Positions 25,264-34,004 of a stretch of DNA of 64,000 bases are shown in pieces (within the stretch, counting starts at the first letter, position 1; every line of letters starts with the position of its first letter). Source of the DNA: Mycolicibacter nonchromogenicus (GTDB lineage Bacteria > Actinomycetota > Actinomycetes > Mycobacteriales > Mycobacteriaceae); assembly GCF_002101775.1 (NCBI RefSeq), contig NZ_LQPI01000040.1, forward strand, positions 62,001 to 126,000. Reading direction: 5' to 3'. A program made the translations under genes and the position numbers. The notes under the pieces were generated by a model. The model saw only the letters and a program-made list of their open reading frames with translations. It did not search any database and was not told the origin of the DNA.

Positions 25264-26460
25264 GTGGCCTCCAAACTCGACTACGGGATCTTTGACTGCG
25301 ACACCCATTGCTACGAAACACGCGACGCGTTTACCCGGTATCTGCCCAAGGAATTTCACGACCGGGCCATCACCGCAGTGCGCGGAGCCGACGGCGCCGA
25401 AAGCATCCTCGCCGGCCACCGGATCGCCACCTTCAACAGTGAGGCCGGACTCGGATTCGACCTCGCCTACCGGCCCGGCTCGCTCAAGGAGATGCTCAAA
25501 CAGATGGGCTCGGGCAACCCCGACGAGACCTATGAGCCGCAACCCATGCAACCCGAATGGCTGGAACGCGAACCGCGGCTACGGGTGATGGCCGAACAGA
25601 ACGTCGAGCGCGCCGTTATCTTCCCGGCCGGCATGGCCCTGGCCGCCGAACACTACGTCGACGACACCGCTGCCCTCTATGCCAATATCCGGTCCTTCAA
25701 CCGGTGGTTCGACGAGACCTGGGGCTTCAACCATCGCGACAAGATCTACGCAACCGCACTGCTCTCGCTGCGCGATCTGGAGTCGTCGATCGCTGAGACC
25801 GAGGCGATCATCGCGCAGGGGGCCAAGATGGTGCTGCTGCCGACCGGACCTGCATACGGACGTTCGCCGGGGGACCCGTACTTCGACCCGATCTACGCGC
25901 GCCTCCAGGAAGCGGGGTGCACGCTGGTCTTCCACATCCAGCCGTTCTGGTACTTCAATGCGATCTCCCCGGCGTGGGGTCACAACCCCGACCCGTCTGC
26001 GTGGCGCATGTCGGCGTGGCAGTGGATGAACGTCTACGGTCAGCGGCCTATCGAGGACACCCTGTCGGCGCTGATCTTCGACAACCTCTTCGGTCGCTTT
26101 CCCGGGCTGAACGTCCTGGTCGCCGAGCACGGAGCCGAATGGGTTCCGCAATTCGTGGTCCATATGGACAAGAGTCGGGGCATGGGGCGCAACGGACCCT
26201 GGATCGGTGGGAAGCTCACTGAGCGTCCGTCGGAGATATTCCGCCGCCACGTGGGCGTCGTTCCGTATCCCGAGGACGATATCCCGGCCATCGTCGAGCG
26301 GCTCGGGTATGACGAATGCCTGCTGATGGGTTCGGACTACCCACACGCCGAGGGCTTGGCCGAGCCGGCCGACTTCGTCAAACTGCTTGACCCACTGGAC
26401 GATGCCGCCAAGCAACGAATCATGCGGGATAACGCCGACGCGTTGCTGCGCCGGAGCTAA
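25264..26460 (+). CDS. Amidohydrolase-2 family metal-dependent hydrolase (paralogue 2)
   Basis: 398 residues. Starts with YGIFDCDTHCYETRDAFTRYLP (D-x-D-x-H metal motif) and ends with LMGSDYPHAEGLAEPADF carrying the late metal Asp, with FHIQPFWYF and VAEHGAEWVP between. The substrate is unknown. GTG 25264 has GAAGGGAG eight bases upstream; an ATG at 25237 in the same frame lies inside the candidate operator and is rejected. First gene of the rightward operon to 31044 (two dehydrogenases, FadD, thioesterase-like protein). Confidence 0.9.
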   Translation: MASKLDYGIFDCDTHCYETRDAFTRYLPKEFHDRAITAVRGADGAESILAGHRIATFNSEAGLGFDLAYRPGSLKEMLKQMGSGNPDETYEPQPMQPEWLEREPRLRVMAEQNVERAVIFPAGMALAAEHYVDDTAALYANIRSFNRWFDETWGFNHRDKIYATALLSLRDLESSIAETEAIIAQGAKMVLLPTGPAYGRSPGDPYFDPIYARLQEAGCTLVFHIQPFWYFNAISPAWGHNPDPSAWRMSAWQWMNVYGQRPIEDTLSALIFDNLFGRFPGLNVLVAEHGAEWVPQFVVHMDKSRGMGRNGPWIGGKLTERPSEIFRRHVGVVPYPEDDIPAIVERLGYDECLLMGSDYPHAEGLAEPADFVKLLDPLDDAAKQRIMRDNADALLRRS

Positions 26461-26466
26461 TGCGCG

Positions 26467-27435
26467 GTGCCGACCGACGACGACCTCGACGTTGATCTCG
26501 AATTCCTGCGTGCCTCCGCGCGGGATTTCCTGGCTGGCCGGGGCGAGAAGGACTCGATCGAGGAGCTCGCCCGGCTGGATTGGACCGGCCTGTTGGTCGA
26601 TGATGCCGCTGGCGGGGCTGGGTGGCGCCCGGTGGAGGCGGCAGTCATCGCCGAAGAGATCGGTCGTGCCGGGGACCGCTCGGCCTGGCTGGGCAGCGCG
26701 GTAGCCGCGGCAGCACTCGCCACCGCTCCAGATGCCGTCCGGCAGGGGCTGCTGCCAGGTCTGCTCGACGGATCCATTGCCGCCGCAGTGGCGCTGCCGA
26801 CCTCAGCCGAGACGGTCCGGGTGGCCAGGGCCGACCGCTGCGCGATCCTGGTGCTGTTGGCCCACGACGGGATCGAGCTCATCAACGACGGCCTGGCACG
26901 ATGCGACGATGCGGATCTGCTCGACGTGAACAGACCGGTCCACCGCGTGGATATCAGCGGTGCGCAGCGACACAGCATCGGAACGGCCGAGCGATCCGCC
27001 GAGCTGCGAAGGGTGGCCCGGCTGCTCGTCAGTGCCGACTCCGTCGGTGCACTGTCCGCCACCCTCGAACGGCTGGTCGGCTATCTGATCGACCGGATCG
27101 CCTTCGGTGCGCCGATCGCGAGCTTTCAAGCCGTGCAACACCGTCTGGTGGATCTGTTGGTGCTGCAGGTCAAGTCCCGGGCGATCGTGATGAAGGCCAT
27201 GCGGGCGGTGGCGGTGGGCGATCCGCAGGCCGCCCTGCTCACCGCGTCCGCCCATTCCTTTGTGACCGCCAAGACGACCGCGGCGGTCGATGAATGCATG
27301 CAACTGTCCGGAGGGATCGGCTTCACCTGGGAGTACCCCCTGCATCACGAGCTGCGCCGGGTCTTCGACAATGCGCAGTTGTTCGGCACCGCCCGTTCCA
27401 GTCATGCCGAGCTGAGGGAGGTGGCGGGCTGGTGA
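26467..27435 (+). CDS. Short acyl-CoA dehydrogenase subunit
   Basis: 322 residues, about 60 shorter than a standard dehydrogenase. The C-terminal helical domain is clear (RIAFGAPIASFQAVQHRLVDLLV, QLSGGIGFTWEYPLHHELRR), but the N-terminal and beta domains are degenerate. Such short proteins act as the non-catalytic or half-catalytic subunit of alpha2beta2 dehydrogenases in mycobacterial sterol pathways. The adjacent 400-residue dehydrogenase, whose GTG overlaps this gene's stop, is the expected partner. GTG start at 26467, six bases after the amidohydrolase stop. Confidence 0.88.
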   Translation: MPTDDDLDVDLEFLRASARDFLAGRGEKDSIEELARLDWTGLLVDDAAGGAGWRPVEAAVIAEEIGRAGDRSAWLGSAVAAAALATAPDAVRQGLLPGLLDGSIAAAVALPTSAETVRVARADRCAILVLLAHDGIELINDGLARCDDADLLDVNRPVHRVDISGAQRHSIGTAERSAELRRVARLLVSADSVGALSATLERLVGYLIDRIAFGAPIASFQAVQHRLVDLLVLQVKSRAIVMKAMRAVAVGDPQAALLTASAHSFVTAKTTAAVDECMQLSGGIGFTWEYPLHHELRRVFDNAQLFGTARSSHAELREVAGW

Positions 27436-28634
27436 CCACCGCACCTGTTCGGCCCAGTGCCGAGTCGTTGGCGGAGTTCCGTTCTACGGTACGACAATTC
27501 ATCGCTGACCATGCCCCCGGCGTGGTCGCGCGCGAAGGCCACCGAGCGCCTGTCGACGCCGAACAGGAAGCGATGCTGCGCAGCTGGTTCGCGAAGCTGT
27601 TCGATGCCGGATACGTCGGTGCGGACTGGCCCGTCGAGTACGGTGGCCGTGCCGACTACCACCCGCTGCGCGATCGCATCGTCAGTGAGGAGATCCTGCG
27701 GGCGCGGGCGCCGCGGCCTGTCGACCAGGTCAACCTCGCCGCACACGTACTGCTGCACTTCGGATCGCAGGAACAGAAGCAGACGCTGCTTCCACCGATC
27801 CGGCGCAGTGAGCACGTCTGGTGTCAGCTGCTGAGCGAACCCGACGCGGGCAGCGACATCGCCGCGGTGCGCTGTCGGGGACAGCGCCAGGCAGACGGCA
27901 GCTGGGTGCTCGACGGTCAGAAGACCTGGATCACCGACGGTCACTGGGCGGACATGGGTTTGGCGCTCATCCGCACCGATCCGTCGTCATCACGCCATCA
28001 CGGGCTGACGGTCTTTGCGGTACCCCTTGCCGCGGCGGGCGTCGAGGTGCGACCTATTCGTACGGTCGGCGACGCGATCGAGGTCAACGAGGTCTTCCTC
28101 AACGGCGTCAGACTGCCCGCGGACAGTGTGGTCGGTGAGCCTGGGCAGGGCTGGTCGATAATCATGACCGGTCTCGACTACGAAAGGTTCGGCATCGGCG
28201 GTAACGTCATCTTGCTCGAACTGCTCATCGATGACCTGATCACGCTGGCCAAAGCCGGTACCGTGGACGGTGTTCCAGCTCTGCAGTGCGGCGACATCCG
28301 GGAGAAGTTGTCCGAACTGGCCGTCGAGGTCGAGGTGGCAAAGGCCTACATCGACGATCACGTGGAACGCATGATCGTTGGTGCGGACGAGGTCGGCGAC
28401 GGTTCGATCGCCAAGCTGAGTTTCGCGGAGACCTACCATCGCGTGTCGGCCTATGGCGCGGAGTTGGCGGCCGCGACGGTGCTGGACGGACCGAGCGACT
28501 CGGCTGCCCACGGCGCCAAGCAACGTCTGCGGGAATGCTGGCTGTGGTCACGCGCGTACACCATTTCCGGTGGCAGCTCGGAGATCATGCGCAATATTCT
28601 CGCCAAGCGCCGCCTGATGCTGCCGAGCCGGTGA
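27432..28634 (+). CDS. Acyl-CoA dehydrogenase (full-length partner)
   Basis: 400 residues from GTG 27432 (GTGA overlap). Blocks: FRSTVRQFIADHAPG, ADWPVEYGGRADYHPLRDRIV, CQLLSEPDAGSDIAAVRCRG (flavin loop), DGQKTWITDGHWADMGLALIR and C-terminal YTISGGSSEIMRNILAKRRL. Likely forms a heteromeric dehydrogenase with the short subunit just upstream. Its stop overlaps the GTG of the synthetase. Confidence 0.92.
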   Translation: MTTAPVRPSAESLAEFRSTVRQFIADHAPGVVAREGHRAPVDAEQEAMLRSWFAKLFDAGYVGADWPVEYGGRADYHPLRDRIVSEEILRARAPRPVDQVNLAAHVLLHFGSQEQKQTLLPPIRRSEHVWCQLLSEPDAGSDIAAVRCRGQRQADGSWVLDGQKTWITDGHWADMGLALIRTDPSSSRHHGLTVFAVPLAAAGVEVRPIRTVGDAIEVNEVFLNGVRLPADSVVGEPGQGWSIIMTGLDYERFGIGGNVILLELLIDDLITLAKAGTVDGVPALQCGDIREKLSELAVEVEVAKAYIDDHVERMIVGADEVGDGSIAKLSFAETYHRVSAYGAELAAATVLDGPSDSAAHGAKQRLRECWLWSRAYTISGGSSEIMRNILAKRRLMLPSR

Positions 28635-30175
28635 CCACGTATTGGGAACTGGTCGACACCGCGGCCAGACAGCATCCGGACCGGGTGGTTCTGACCGATG
28701 ATTTCGGTCGCAGCCTGACCAGCGCGCAGCTGCATGCCGCCGCAGCGCGCACCGCTGCGGCCCTGGCGCGAAACGGCGTGTCCGCCGGGACCGTGGTGTC
28801 CTGGCAGTTGCCGACCACGCTGGAGACGATGGTCGTGATGGTGGCGCTGACCCGACTGGGGGCGGTGCAGAATCCCCTTCTCCCGATCTGGCGCTCCAGC
28901 GAGGTGCGTTTCGTGACAGAGCAGCTCGGTACCGAGGTGCTGATCATTCCCGGGACGTGGCGGGGTTATGACCACCGGCCGCTGGCCGCCGAACTCGCGC
29001 GGGAACGTGGGATCTCCGTCGTGGTCGTCGACCACGACATGCCCGTCGGCGAGGGGCTGAGGCTGGACGTCGGAGATCCGGCTGTGCTCGGCCCGCCGCC
29101 GCAGTCGGAGGAAGACCCCCGATGGGTCTACTACTCATCGGGAACCACCTCGGCCCCCAAGGGCATTCGGCATTGTGATCGCTCGATCATCGCAGGCTCG
29201 GCCGGTGTGGTCGATATGGGAGCGTGCAGCGAGGACGTCAATCCGATCGCATTCCCCATCTCGCACATCGGCGGTGCGGCGATGCTGGCGGCCGCGCTGT
29301 TGACCGGCATGCGGCTGGTCCTGTTCGACGTCTTCGACCCGACCGACACACCGCGGGCGATGGCCGACCACGGGGCGACCCTGCTGGGATCGGCCACCCC
29401 CTTCTTCGTGGCATTCATCGCCGCGCAGCGGGCGCACGGACGCGAGCCGTTGTTCGACCGGCTACGTGGGTGTGTCGGCGGGGGCGCTCCGATCACAGCC
29501 GAGCTCGGTCAGCAGGTGCGCGAGACGTTGTCGGTGGCCGGGGTGGCCAACGCCTGGGGTTTGACGGAATTCCCGGTGGCGACATCACCGCGCCTCGACG
29601 GCGACGCGTACACCCTGGATCACACCGTGGGCAGCCCGGTGCCGGGGGTCTCGGTTCGGGTGGTCGACGATTCGGAGCGCCAGGTGGGTGTCGGAGAAGA
29701 GGGGGAGTTGCGGCTGAAGGGGCCGCAATGCTTCCTCGGCTATGTCGACGCGGCGCTGGACGCGGACGCGTTCGACGGTGACGGCTGGTTCCGCAGCGGC
29801 GACCGGGGACGCATCGATGCGCAGGGCAATGTGATCGTGACCGGACGGATCAAGGACACGATCATCCGCAATGCGGAGAACATCTCTGCGTTGGAGATCG
29901 AGGGTGTTCTGGCCACCCATCCCGGGGTCGCCGATGTCGCCGTGATCGGTGTGCCCGACGCGCGGACCGGTGAACGGGTGTGCGCTGTCGTCGTCGCCGA
30001 ACAGGCGGCGGCGGTGACGTTGGAGTCACTGGTGACGCACTGCAAAGGGCGTGGCCTGAGCCATCACAAGGCACCCGAGCGTCTCGAGCTGGTGGAGGCG
30101 CTTCCGCGCAACCAGACCGGCAAGGTCCTCAAGACCGAGTTGCGGACGAGGTTCGGGATGAGGGAGACAACGTGA
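28631..30175 (+). CDS. Acyl-CoA synthetase (FadD-like, AMP-forming)
   Basis: 514 residues, ANL superfamily. ATP loop Y-Y-S-S-G-T-T-S-A-P-K-G (about 167-178), the A5 block NAWGLTEFPV, A8 hinge GDRGRIDAQGNVIVTGRIKD and the A10 Lys in RNQTGKVLKTEL near the C-terminus. It activates a carboxylic acid to acyl-CoA through an acyl-adenylate. GTG 28631 overlaps the preceding stop (GTGA) and its stop overlaps the next start (GTGA). Presumably feeds the dehydrogenases of the same operon. Confidence 0.93.
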   Translation: MTTYWELVDTAARQHPDRVVLTDDFGRSLTSAQLHAAAARTAAALARNGVSAGTVVSWQLPTTLETMVVMVALTRLGAVQNPLLPIWRSSEVRFVTEQLGTEVLIIPGTWRGYDHRPLAAELARERGISVVVVDHDMPVGEGLRLDVGDPAVLGPPPQSEEDPRWVYYSSGTTSAPKGIRHCDRSIIAGSAGVVDMGACSEDVNPIAFPISHIGGAAMLAAALLTGMRLVLFDVFDPTDTPRAMADHGATLLGSATPFFVAFIAAQRAHGREPLFDRLRGCVGGGAPITAELGQQVRETLSVAGVANAWGLTEFPVATSPRLDGDAYTLDHTVGSPVPGVSVRVVDDSERQVGVGEEGELRLKGPQCFLGYVDAALDADAFDGDGWFRSGDRGRIDAQGNVIVTGRIKDTIIRNAENISALEIEGVLATHPGVADVAVIGVPDARTGERVCAVVVAEQAAAVTLESLVTHCKGRGLSHHKAPERLELVEALPRNQTGKVLKTELRTRFGMRETT

Positions 30176-31044
30176 TTCGCGACATCAGAGAGCTCAGCGG
30201 CGATCCGGCGGCCTATGCGGCAGAACTGCAGCGCCGGTGGGGCGGGCTGCTCAGCTACCGCTATATCGGCCGTAACCACGCCTCGATGAATGTCGGTCCC
30301 GCCGACGACACCGTCACGCTGCGCTCCGACATGCGCGATGACGGCGGCGGGATCCTGCTGTGCGTCTTCGGTATCGCCTCACCTGAGGGGGGTGTGGTGT
30401 CCGATCTGGAAGCCGTTCCCAATCCGGTGGTGCATTCCTGCCAGGTGCTCGATCCCGGGGTAGACGTAAGACGGTTCGAGGTGCGCACCGAAGCTCTGAA
30501 GAGGGGCCACCGAATGGCTTACAGCCGGTCGTTGATCGTCGATGCTGACAACCCGGCTCGCGTGCTTGCGGTCACCGAGGGCCAGGGCGTGACCATCGGT
30601 GTCCCCCCGGAGGGGCTGCAGAAGATGACGGTGGAACCGATCGACGTGGTGGATTCGCCCGATCTGCCGCCGCTGTGGCAGGTGTTCGGGGGAAGCCGAG
30701 TCGATGCCCGAACATGGCTGTTGCCGCGGCTGTCGTCGGAGGTGGCCTCACCGGATGCCGCGCTGCATGTGGGTCCGCAGTTCGTCATGACCGAGACGGC
30801 CGCGCGCAGCGCTGTGCTCGACGTCTCGGCGACCGGCCAGCTCGCCGGCGTCTCGTCGCACACGATGTTCTTGGCCCGGGCCAAGGTCGGTCCGTTCCGA
30901 TTCGTGGCCGAACCGGTGGCGGCACAGGCGGGCTCGAATGCGGTTGTCGCGGCGCGCACGCTCGTCTTCGACGATGGTGCCGACGGGAAGTTGGTCACCG
31001 TCGCGACACATGTGTTTCGGCAGGCGGAACCAGATCGCGTTTGA
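30172..31044 (+). CDS. Acyl-CoA thioesterase-like double hot-dog protein
   Basis: 290 residues. It shows two half-domains with hot-dog strand patterns: an N-terminal half (AELQRRWGGLLSYRYIGRNH, R-G-H-R-M-A-Y-S-R-S-L) and a C-terminal half (PQFVMTETAARSAVLDV, LARAKVGPFRFVAEPVAAQA). That is the layout of TesB-like or MaoC-related proteins, so hydrolysis of an acyl-CoA is possible, but catalytic residues are not obvious. Last gene of the operon. Its final 50 bases overlap, in the opposite strand, the end of the convergent synthetase gene ending at 30995. Confidence 0.75.
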   Translation: MIRDIRELSGDPAAYAAELQRRWGGLLSYRYIGRNHASMNVGPADDTVTLRSDMRDDGGGILLCVFGIASPEGGVVSDLEAVPNPVVHSCQVLDPGVDVRRFEVRTEALKRGHRMAYSRSLIVDADNPARVLAVTEGQGVTIGVPPEGLQKMTVEPIDVVDSPDLPPLWQVFGGSRVDARTWLLPRLSSEVASPDAALHVGPQFVMTETAARSAVLDVSATGQLAGVSSHTMFLARAKVGPFRFVAEPVAAQAGSNAVVAARTLVFDDGADGKLVTVATHVFRQAEPDRV

Positions 31045-32464
31045 CCACCTTGCCGACCTCGTTGCGCGGGAGTCGGTCCACGAACACGATGCGCGCCGGC
31101 ACCCGGTAGGGGGTCAGCCGCTCCCGGCACCAGGTGTACAGCTTCTCTTCGGTCACGGTGTCGTCCAGACGGACGACGAAGGCCCACGGCACCTCGCCGA
31201 GGCGTTCGTCGGGGACACCGACGACGGCGGCCTCCCGCACCCCGGCAGCAGCCAGCAAGACGTCTTCCACAGTTCCGGGGAACACCTTCAGCCCACCGCG
31301 GTTGATCATGTCCGACACCCGGCCGTCGAGCCAGAGGAACCCGTCATCGTCGAACCAGCCGAGATCGCCGGTGTGAAACCAGCCTTCCTCGGTCAGCCGG
31401 TCCCAAAAGGCCGGGTCGATCTTGCGGGCCGCCGTGGTCGGCGTGCGCACCAGCACCTCGTCATCGGCGATCGTGACATCGATACCGGGCAGCGGGCGCC
31501 CAACCGACCCCAGTTTGGTCTCACCCCACTCACGAGCGTCGGCAGCCGACCATCCCACCACCTCGCCGCCGAGTTCGGTCTGGCCGTAGGAATTGAGCAC
31601 CAGCACACCGAATTTGTCGCGGAATGCCGCGGCGTGTACCGGGGACAACGGGGCGGTGATGGACCGCACGATCCTCAGCGGTGACAAGTCGGTCACCGCT
31701 GCTTCGTGCAGCACCATGGTCAGTGCAGCCGGGGGCAGCACCGTGGAGCGCAGTTGATGGCGCTTGACCAGGGTGGCGAATTCTCCGGCTGTGAACCGCT
31801 CCATCAGCACCACGCCGGAACCCGCGCGGAACGCGAACAGCACCTGATAGATACCCGCCCACAGCGACAGCGACAACGGGACCAGATTCGGCATCGGCGC
31901 ACGTTTCGCCTTGGGCTGGGCGGCGTTCGAGCTGTTTCGGAGTTTGCGCAGCAGCCGGTCGATGAGATCGAGCACCGTGGTGTGTCGCAGCGGCACCGGC
32001 TTCGGTGTCCCGGTGGTGCCCGAGGTGAATTGCAGCAGCGCGACGTCGGCGTCGTACTGCCGGGGATCATCCGGGGCAGTGCTGCCGGCGGACAGCTGCC
32101 AGGCAAGCCCTGCCCCGGTGACCACAGGCAGTCCCGAACGGGCGAACCGGTGCGCCAGATCCGCAGTCGTGACCACGGCGACCGGCCGCAACGTGGCCAG
32201 CTGCTCGGCAAGTTCTGCGTCGGCAGCCCGTGGATTGAGCGGCGTATAGACCCCACCGGCAAGCCAGGTGCCGAAAAGCGCGGCGACCGTGACGCCGTCG
32301 TTGGGCAACATCGCCGCCACCACCTGCCCGGTTTGCAGGCCTGCGGAATTCAGCAGGTCGCCCAGCCGCTGGGCGCCGGCGAGAAGTTGGTCGCCGCTGA
32401 TGTCGTGATCAACCGTGTGCACCGCGACCGGCGGAAGATCATCGAGCAGTTGTGCCAGGCTCAT
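30995..32464 (-). CDS. Acyl-CoA synthetase (FadD-like)
   Basis: 489 residues, AMP-binding family. ATP loop L-Q-F-T-S-G-T-T-G-T-P-K-P, A5 block NSYGQTELGGEV, hinge GDLGWFDDDGFLWLDGRVSD, and C-terminal Lys in RNEVGKVVKRDLVPP. Domain order is complete though the protein is shorter than most FadDs. ATG 32464 overlaps the crotonase stop (ATGA). Last gene of a leftward operon beginning at 37301. Confidence 0.92.
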   Translation of the reverse strand: MSLAQLLDDLPPVAVHTVDHDISGDQLLAGAQRLGDLLNSAGLQTGQVVAAMLPNDGVTVAALFGTWLAGGVYTPLNPRAADAELAEQLATLRPVAVVTTADLAHRFARSGLPVVTGAGLAWQLSAGSTAPDDPRQYDADVALLQFTSGTTGTPKPVPLRHTTVLDLIDRLLRKLRNSSNAAQPKAKRAPMPNLVPLSLSLWAGIYQVLFAFRAGSGVVLMERFTAGEFATLVKRHQLRSTVLPPAALTMVLHEAAVTDLSPLRIVRSITAPLSPVHAAAFRDKFGVLVLNSYGQTELGGEVVGWSAADAREWGETKLGSVGRPLPGIDVTIADDEVLVRTPTTAARKIDPAFWDRLTEEGWFHTGDLGWFDDDGFLWLDGRVSDMINRGGLKVFPGTVEDVLLAAAGVREAAVVGVPDERLGEVPWAFVVRLDDTVTEEKLYTWCRERLTPYRVPARIVFVDRLPRNEVGKVVKRDLVPPAETHVSRR

Positions 32465-33261
32465 GAGTCCGCGTCCAGCGGAAGCCATCGTGGAGAACGC
32501 TTGTCGGCGAACGCACGCGGCCCCTCATCCTGGTCGGGGTGACCCCACAGCGACGTCAAGTGCTTCGCGCCTTCCCGGCACGCGTCGGTCAGCCCGTGCT
32601 CCAGGGCGCCCCACAGCGCGCGCTTGGTGGCACGCATTGCCGCGGGCGAGTTCTGGGCGATCTTCTCGGCCAGTTCCTGGGCCACGGCACGAAGCTCCTC
32701 CGGCGGGTCGACGACCTGGCTGATCATGCCGAGCTGGTAGGCGCGCTGTGCGGTGAGCCGCTCGTGACTGCCGACCAATGCCATCCGCAGCACCGCCTCG
32801 GCAGGCATCTTGCGCATCAGCGCGATGGTCTCCAACGCGCTCACCTGACCGATCGACACATGCGGATCGACGAACGTCGCATCCGAGGACGCGATGACGA
32901 TGTCGGCGTCGGCCACCCAGTGCAGTCCACCGCCCGCACACACCCCGTTGACCGCAGTGATGACCGGCTTGCCGACGCCGCAGTGCCAGGCGGTGAGGCC
33001 GAGGTCGAGGGAGGCCATGGTCTCGCCGAACTGCTCGGCCGCCCCTTCATCCAGCTCCTCGACGTCGGTGCCCACCTGAAATGCGCGACCATTGCCGGTG
33101 TGCACGATGACCCGGACGTCGGCATCGGCATCGAGTTCGGCCCACGCCCGCCGAAACTCCTGGCGCATGAGGTGGTCGTAGGCATTGAGCCGCTCGGGCC
33201 GGTTGTTGATGATCCACCCGACCGGCCCGTGGCGCTCCACGATCAGTCGCTGGTATGTCAT
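32461..33261 (-). CDS. Enoyl-CoA hydratase/isomerase family protein (crotonase fold)
   Basis: 266 residues. Oxyanion-hole segments: V-I-V-H-T-G-N-G-R-A-F-Q-V-G-T-D and NGVCAGGGLHWVADAD. At the place where classical hydratases carry the second catalytic Glu this protein has F-V-D-P-H-V-S-I-G, and the first Glu of GGGCE is replaced too (GGGLH), so hydration by the classical two-Glu mechanism is unlikely; isomerase, hydrolase or lyase activity is possible. ATG 33261 overlaps the stop of the next crotonase gene. Close paralogue of 33258 and 46674. Confidence 0.88.
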   Translation of the reverse strand: MTYQRLIVERHGPVGWIINNRPERLNAYDHLMRQEFRRAWAELDADADVRVIVHTGNGRAFQVGTDVEELDEGAAEQFGETMASLDLGLTAWHCGVGKPVITAVNGVCAGGGLHWVADADIVIASSDATFVDPHVSIGQVSALETIALMRKMPAEAVLRMALVGSHERLTAQRAYQLGMISQVVDPPEELRAVAQELAEKIAQNSPAAMRATKRALWGALEHGLTDACREGAKHLTSLWGHPDQDEGPRAFADKRSPRWLPLDADS

Positions 33262-34004
33262 GACACCTCCGTGGGATGACCGCTCATGTGCCGGATCGCC
33301 TCGGCAGCTTCGCGACGGGCTTGGGTCAGCCCGACCTCCAGTGACCGCCACAGTGCCTGCTTGGTCACTCGCATCGCCGCCGGCGAGTTGGTCGCTATCG
33401 CGGCGGCCAGGGCGCCCGCTGCCGTGCGCAGCTGGTCATGGGGGACGACCTCGGAGGCGATGCCCAGTTCGTAGGCACGGTCGGCGGAGATACGTTCGCC
33501 ACGCCCGCTCAACGTCATTCGGGTGATCGCCTCCATCGGCGACTTGCGCAGCAGCGTGATCGCCTCATAGGCGACGGCCTGTCCGACGGAGACATGCGGG
33601 TCCACGATCGAGGCCCGCTCGCTGAGTATCACGATGTCCGCGTCGGCGACCAGATGCAGGCCGCCGCCCGCGCATACTCCGTTCACCGCGGCGATCACGG
33701 GTTTCCAGACATCGCAGTGCCAGGACGAGATCTTCAGCTCGGCGTCTCGAGTTCGCCGGGAGTGCTTGCGCATGGCGTCCTTGTCGCGGGCCACCTGCAC
33801 CACGTCCATGCCGGTGCAGAACGCCTTGCCGTTCGCGGTGTTGACGATGACGCGAACATCGGGGTCGGACTCGAGGTCAGCCCAGGCGTGCTCAAGCTCG
33901 TCCAGCATCAGCGCATCAAAGGCGTTTCCGGCCTCCGGGCGGTTCAGGATGAGCCACCCGATGCCTTCGGACTTCTGCACAATCAGTCGTTCGTAGGCCG
34001 TCAT
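33258..34004 (-). CDS. Enoyl-CoA hydratase/isomerase family protein (crotonase fold)
   Basis: 248 residues. Shares NGVCAGGGLHLVADADIVI and I-V-D-P-H-V-S-V-G with the neighbouring crotonase, so the two arose by tandem duplication. N-terminal NRPEAGNAFDALMLDELEHAW and V-I-V-N-T-A-N-G-K-A-F-C-T-G-M-D form the first oxyanion-hole part. Both usual catalytic Glu positions are replaced. ATG 34004 overlaps the dehydrogenase stop (ATGA). The two proteins may act on different intermediates of one pathway. Confidence 0.88.
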   Translation of the reverse strand: MTAYERLIVQKSEGIGWLILNRPEAGNAFDALMLDELEHAWADLESDPDVRVIVNTANGKAFCTGMDVVQVARDKDAMRKHSRRTRDAELKISSWHCDVWKPVIAAVNGVCAGGGLHLVADADIVILSERASIVDPHVSVGQAVAYEAITLLRKSPMEAITRMTLSGRGERISADRAYELGIASEVVPHDQLRTAAGALAAAIATNSPAAMRVTKQALWRSLEVGLTQARREAAEAIRHMSGHPTEVS

